Assembly (NCBI GenBank): GCA_937889655.1
Contig: CALBZG010000111.1
Location: 1-8,388 of the forward strand
Source of the DNA: an uncultured Clostridia bacterium
GTDB lineage: Bacteria; Bacillota; Clostridia; Peptostreptococcales; Anaerovoracaceae
Reading direction: 5' to 3'
Length of the DNA stretch: 8,388 bases
Below, one piece after another: positions 5,739-8,388 of the stretch (position 1 is its first letter; the number at the start of each line of letters is the position of its first letter). A model generated the notes under the pieces. The model searched no databases. It had not been told where the DNA came from and worked only from the letters and a program-made list of their open reading frames with translations. A program made the translations under genes and the position numbers.

Positions 5739-6053
5739 ATGGTTGAGCAGATTTTCAAACTGTCACAAGGCAATGAAAAAGCCGTTGAACGGGTTATTTT
5801 TGATGAGAATATACATTATATGCACATGATCTTCAATAAGGGCGAAGGATTACCGCAGCATTTTTCTAATTCGAATGTTTATATGACAATTGTAAGAGGC
5901 CGGCTTTCAATAAGACTCGACGAGCAAGAGGTACATGAGTACACTGCAGGAACGCTGCTGAAAATCCCGTTTCAGACGAAAATGAATGTAAGCAACCAGC
6001 ACGAGGATACGCTTGAACTTATCGTTGTAAAGGCTCCTGCACCCAAAGTTTGA
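5739..6053 (+). CDS. Small single-domain cupin protein, function unknown
   Basis: The gene encodes 104 residues, with AGGAGG (5725-5730) 8 bases before the ATG. It is a minimal cupin barrel. Motif 1 reads 'GEGLPQHFSNSNVYMTIVRGRLSI' (residues 35-58), keeping one His (His41) where metal cupins have HxH, with Ser43 and a run of Asn in place of the other ligands. Motif 2 reads 'YTAGTLLKIPFQTKMNVSNQHED' (68-90), with Gly71, Pro77 and a late His88. The 'SNSNVYM..VRG' form recurs in small cupins of clostridia, which I recognise as a type but cannot assign a reaction. Metal binding is doubtful. It has its own promoter and terminator, and sits between an APC permease and an ornithine decarboxylase. 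A sensor or ligand-binding role is inference. Confidence 0.85.
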   Translation: MVEQIFKLSQGNEKAVERVIFDENIHYMHMIFNKGEGLPQHFSNSNVYMTIVRGRLSIRLDEQEVHEYTAGTLLKIPFQTKMNVSNQHEDTLELIVVKAPAPKV

Positions 6054-6094
6054 GGCATCAAGTGAGCATAGCTTTTAACAGTACTACCAATATC

Positions 6095-6127
6095 TAACCC
6101 TGATCTTTCATCAGGGTTATTTATATT
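6095..6127 (+). terminator. Intrinsic terminator after the second cupin gene
   Basis: TAACCCTGAT (6095-6104) pairs with ATCAGGGTTA (6110-6119) around the loop CTTTC, followed by a T-rich stretch TTTATATT. It lies about 40 bases after the cupin stop. Confidence 0.82.
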
Positions 6128-6207
6128 CCCGGCCCAGACTGGAAATGCAAAGAGTCATGTCGGGATAGTATTGCCTTGGATGAGGAGACGGTACTTTATT
6201 GGGATAG

Positions 6208-6236
6208 TTGCACTTCGGACAACGTAGTGATAAAAT
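6208..6236 (+). promoter_or_regulatory. Candidate extended -10 promoter of the ornithine decarboxylase gene
   Basis: TTGCAC (6208-6213) and TAAAAT (6231-6236) are 17 bp apart, and TGA before the -10 (6228-6230) gives the extended TGnTAAAAT form. The leader to the ATG at 6333 would be about 90 bases. The spacer holds GTTG / CAAC (6207-6210 / 6220-6223) around a CTTCGG sequence, a small symmetric element of uncertain meaning. Confidence 0.42.
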
Positions 6237-6332
6237 TTTTTGAATAAGAACTACTGATAAACAAGTAGGAACCATTTAATATTAAGAAGGATTACTGACA
6301 GTGCCATTTAAAACAGGAGTGGGGGATAAGCC

Positions 6333-8388
6333 ATGATATCACTGAAAATTGCCTATACACCGGGGGTTGAGGACTACTTTTCAAAAACAAGGGACCGTGT
6401 GCTCGTCGGACAAACGGATTATACCGATATCTCCGCCGCGGTACTGACAGATCAGGATCTGGATGTCATCGAAGAAATCTATAAGACGATGTTCGGGATT
6501 CCAGTATTCGTTTTTTCTGAAACCAGTGAATTTGTCTATCCGGAGCTAAAAGACAAGGTGTATCGTTGGGTGTATTTGAAAAGCTACGATCGTAGCATTC
6601 TGGATATCGAAATAGACAATGCCGCAGAGCAATATGAATTGAGAACCCTGCCTCCATTTTTTGAAGCGCTGGATGAATATGTAGCTCTTAAGAATCAGCC
6701 ATTCAACTGCCCGGGGCACCAGGGTGGAAAATATTTCAAGAAACACCCTGCCGGCCGCTATATGTATGATTTCTATGGGGAGAATATTTTCAATTCCGAT
6801 CTATGCAATGCTGACGTAGAGCTTGGAGATCTGCTGATCCATCAGGGGCCTGCACAGGAAGCGCTGAAGAACGCTTCAAAGGTTTTCAATTCTGATAGCA
6901 CATACTTTGTTTTAAACGGCACCAGCACGTCCAATCTTGTGGTCGGCACGGCCCTCGTAACACCGGGTGATCTTGTGCTTTTCGACCGGAACAACCATAA
7001 ATCCATTTATGATGCTGCCTTGATCCAGGCAGGAGGGGTTCCGGTTTATCTGGAAACATCCAGGAACCCTTGCGGCTTCATTGGCGGCATTGCAGATCAT
7101 TGTCTGGAAGAATCCTATATCCGTCAGCAGATATCCAGGATCGATCCGATACGCGCCAAGGAGGAGCGACCGTTTAGACTGGCCGCCATCCAATTGGGGA
7201 CTTATGACGGCACCATCAGCAATGCAAGAAAAATCGTTGAACGCATCGGCCATCTTTGCGACTATATACTGTTTGACTCTGCCTGGGTGGGTTACGAGCA
7301 GTTTATCCCTATGATGAAGGATTGCTCACCGCTGCTTCTAGACCTGGACGAAAATGATCCCGGCATCTTTGTGACTCAATCAGTACATAAACAACAGGCT
7401 GGGTTTTCCCAGGCATCCTATATCCATAAAAAGGACAAGCATATTAAAGGGCAGAAACGCTATCTGGATGACAGGAGGTTCAATAATTCATACCGGTGCC
7501 ATGCAAGCACAAGTCCATTCTATCCGCTTTTTGTTTCCATGGACGTCAATGCAAGGCTACAGGACGGGCCTTCCGGCAGAAGACTATGGGATGATTGCGT
7601 CAAGCTGGGTATTGAAGCCAGAAAGTCGATTTTTAAGCACTGCACCATGCTGAAACCGTTTGTACCACCGATGGTCAATGGCACCTATTGGGAGGAAAAC
7701 GACACAGCCGCAATTGCTGCGGATATCCGCTTTTTTGAATTTGTGCCTGATGAAAAATGGCATTCCTTCTGGGGTTATGGGGAGAAGCAATACTTTGTTG
7801 ACCCAAACAAACTCATGCTGACCACCCCGGGGATCGATATTGAAACGGGAGAATATGAGGAATTCGGTGTCCCTGCTACAATACTGGCGAATTTTCTTCG
7901 GGACAACCGCATCATCCCGGAAAAGAATGATTTCAACTCCATTTTGTTCCTTATGACACCGGCAGAAAGCAAGGCTAAAATGGATCTGCTGGTGGCCAAA
8001 CTGATGCAGTTTGAAAAAGCCATTGAGAATAACGATCCGGTAAACAAGGTCTTGCCGTTCCTCTATAGTAAGAACCAGGACAGATACCGGGGCATGGGCA
8101 TCAGGGATCTTTGCCAGGAAATGCATGATTTCTACAAGGGCTATGACGTCAAGAACCTTCAGAAAAAACTTTTCATGGAGGAACATTTCCCCGAGAGGGC
8201 GCTATCGGCTTATGATGCATATAATGAATTGATGAGGAACAACGCTAAGCTGGTGAAGGTGTCGGAGATCAAAGGAGAAGTCGCCCTGGAAGGCGCGCTT
8301 CCATATCCTCCCGGCATCTATTGTGTGGCACCCGGTGAACGATGGAACGAAACAGTGCAAAAGTACTTCATGATCCTGGAAGAGGGCA
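6333..8388 (+). CDS. Ornithine decarboxylase, SpeC/SpeF type (3' end outside the window)
   Basis: The frame is open from the ATG to the last base, giving 685 residues of an enzyme usually 710-730 long. It converts ornithine to putrescine and CO2 with pyridoxal phosphate in the cytoplasm. It is a fold-type-I 'group III' Orn/Lys/Arg decarboxylase: an N-terminal wing domain (about 1-105, 'VLVGQTDYTDISAAVLT'), then 'FNCPGHQGGKYFKKHPAG' (124-141). The cofactor site has His222 in 'DRNNHKS', Asp315 in 'ILFDSAWVGYEQF' and the Schiff-base Lys353 in 'TQSVHKQQAGFSQ'. 'QSVHKQQAGFSQ..YIHKKD' is the ornithine form; lysine and arginine enzymes differ here. The C-terminal domain shows 'EGALPYPPGIYCVAPGE'. 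The ATG has AGGAG at an unusually long distance (13 bases), with a G-run closer. It resembles enterobacterial enzymes closely, SpeC somewhat more than SpeF from memory, so no symbol is assigned. Confidence 0.95.
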   Translation, partial: MISLKIAYTPGVEDYFSKTRDRVLVGQTDYTDISAAVLTDQDLDVIEEIYKTMFGIPVFVFSETSEFVYPELKDKVYRWVYLKSYDRSILDIEIDNAAEQYELRTLPPFFEALDEYVALKNQPFNCPGHQGGKYFKKHPAGRYMYDFYGENIFNSDLCNADVELGDLLIHQGPAQEALKNASKVFNSDSTYFVLNGTSTSNLVVGTALVTPGDLVLFDRNNHKSIYDAALIQAGGVPVYLETSRNPCGFIGGIADHCLEESYIRQQISRIDPIRAKEERPFRLAAIQLGTYDGTISNARKIVERIGHLCDYILFDSAWVGYEQFIPMMKDCSPLLLDLDENDPGIFVTQSVHKQQAGFSQASYIHKKDKHIKGQKRYLDDRRFNNSYRCHASTSPFYPLFVSMDVNARLQDGPSGRRLWDDCVKLGIEARKSIFKHCTMLKPFVPPMVNGTYWEENDTAAIAADIRFFEFVPDEKWHSFWGYGEKQYFVDPNKLMLTTPGIDIETGEYEEFGVPATILANFLRDNRIIPEKNDFNSILFLMTPAESKAKMDLLVAKLMQFEKAIENNDPVNKVLPFLYSKNQDRYRGMGIRDLCQEMHDFYKGYDVKNLQKKLFMEEHFPERALSAYDAYNELMRNNAKLVKVSEIKGEVALEGALPYPPGIYCVAPGERWNETVQKYFMILEEG

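Noticed and set aside
7584..8186. 200-codon frame on the - strand
   Set aside because: It lies wholly antisense to the conserved ornithine decarboxylase, lacks a recognisable domain or ribosome site, and is explained by the codon pattern of the sense gene.
1..8388. CRISPR arrays, insertion sequences, tRNA or rRNA genes, phage or toxin-antitoxin modules
   Set aside because: I saw no repeat-spacer pattern, transposase, terminal inverted repeats, tRNA-like cloverleaf or toxin-antitoxin pair on either strand.

Overview
The window looks like chromosome from an anaerobic, amino-acid-fermenting member of the Clostridia. This rests on strong AGGAGG-type ribosome binding sites, AT-rich intergenic DNA, intrinsic terminators, and an acyl-CoA / ferredoxin / amine-metabolism gene set with clostridial-style cupins. 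The taxonomic call is an inference; there is no rRNA or other marker. Every gene I can support is on the + strand. No gap between genes exceeds 300 bases.

Block 1 (1-2371) is the 3' part of an acyl-CoA operon. It holds the tail of one family III (CaiB/BaiF) CoA-transferase, a complete second CaiB/BaiF CoA-transferase, a small 2[4Fe-4S] ferredoxin and a hotdog-fold acyl-CoA thioesterase. The ferredoxin and thioesterase genes overlap by ATGA. A strong intrinsic terminator closes the block. The set fits activation of an organic acid by CoA transfer, a redox step that draws on ferredoxin, and release of CoA. The substrate cannot be read from this window.

Block 2 (2372-3489) is a single MerR-family activator gene with its own upstream AT-rich promoter region and a terminator.

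Block 3 (3490-5669) begins with a promoter that has the hallmark of MerR control: TTGACT and TATAGT separated by 19 bp, with an imperfect dyad between them. It leads into a EutQ-like small cupin, a possible 35-codon small ORF that fills the gap, and a 12-TM APC-family permease. The block ends in a perfect 40-nt palindrome. The adjacent MerR protein is the obvious candidate to switch this promoter.

Block 4 (5668-6127) is a second small cupin with its own promoter and terminator. Block 5 (6208-8388, running off the end) is a PLP-dependent ornithine decarboxylase of the SpeC/SpeF type, missing only its last few dozen residues. Together blocks 2-5 suggest a locus for sensing, importing and decarboxylating an amino acid or amine, with two metal-ligand-poor cupins as accessory or sensor proteins. 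That functional link is inferred from proximity.

The points most worth a second look are the MerR-type 19-bp-spacer promoter, the small ORF with an 11-nt perfect Shine-Dalgarno between cupin and permease, and the 40-nt palindrome next to the second cupin promoter.
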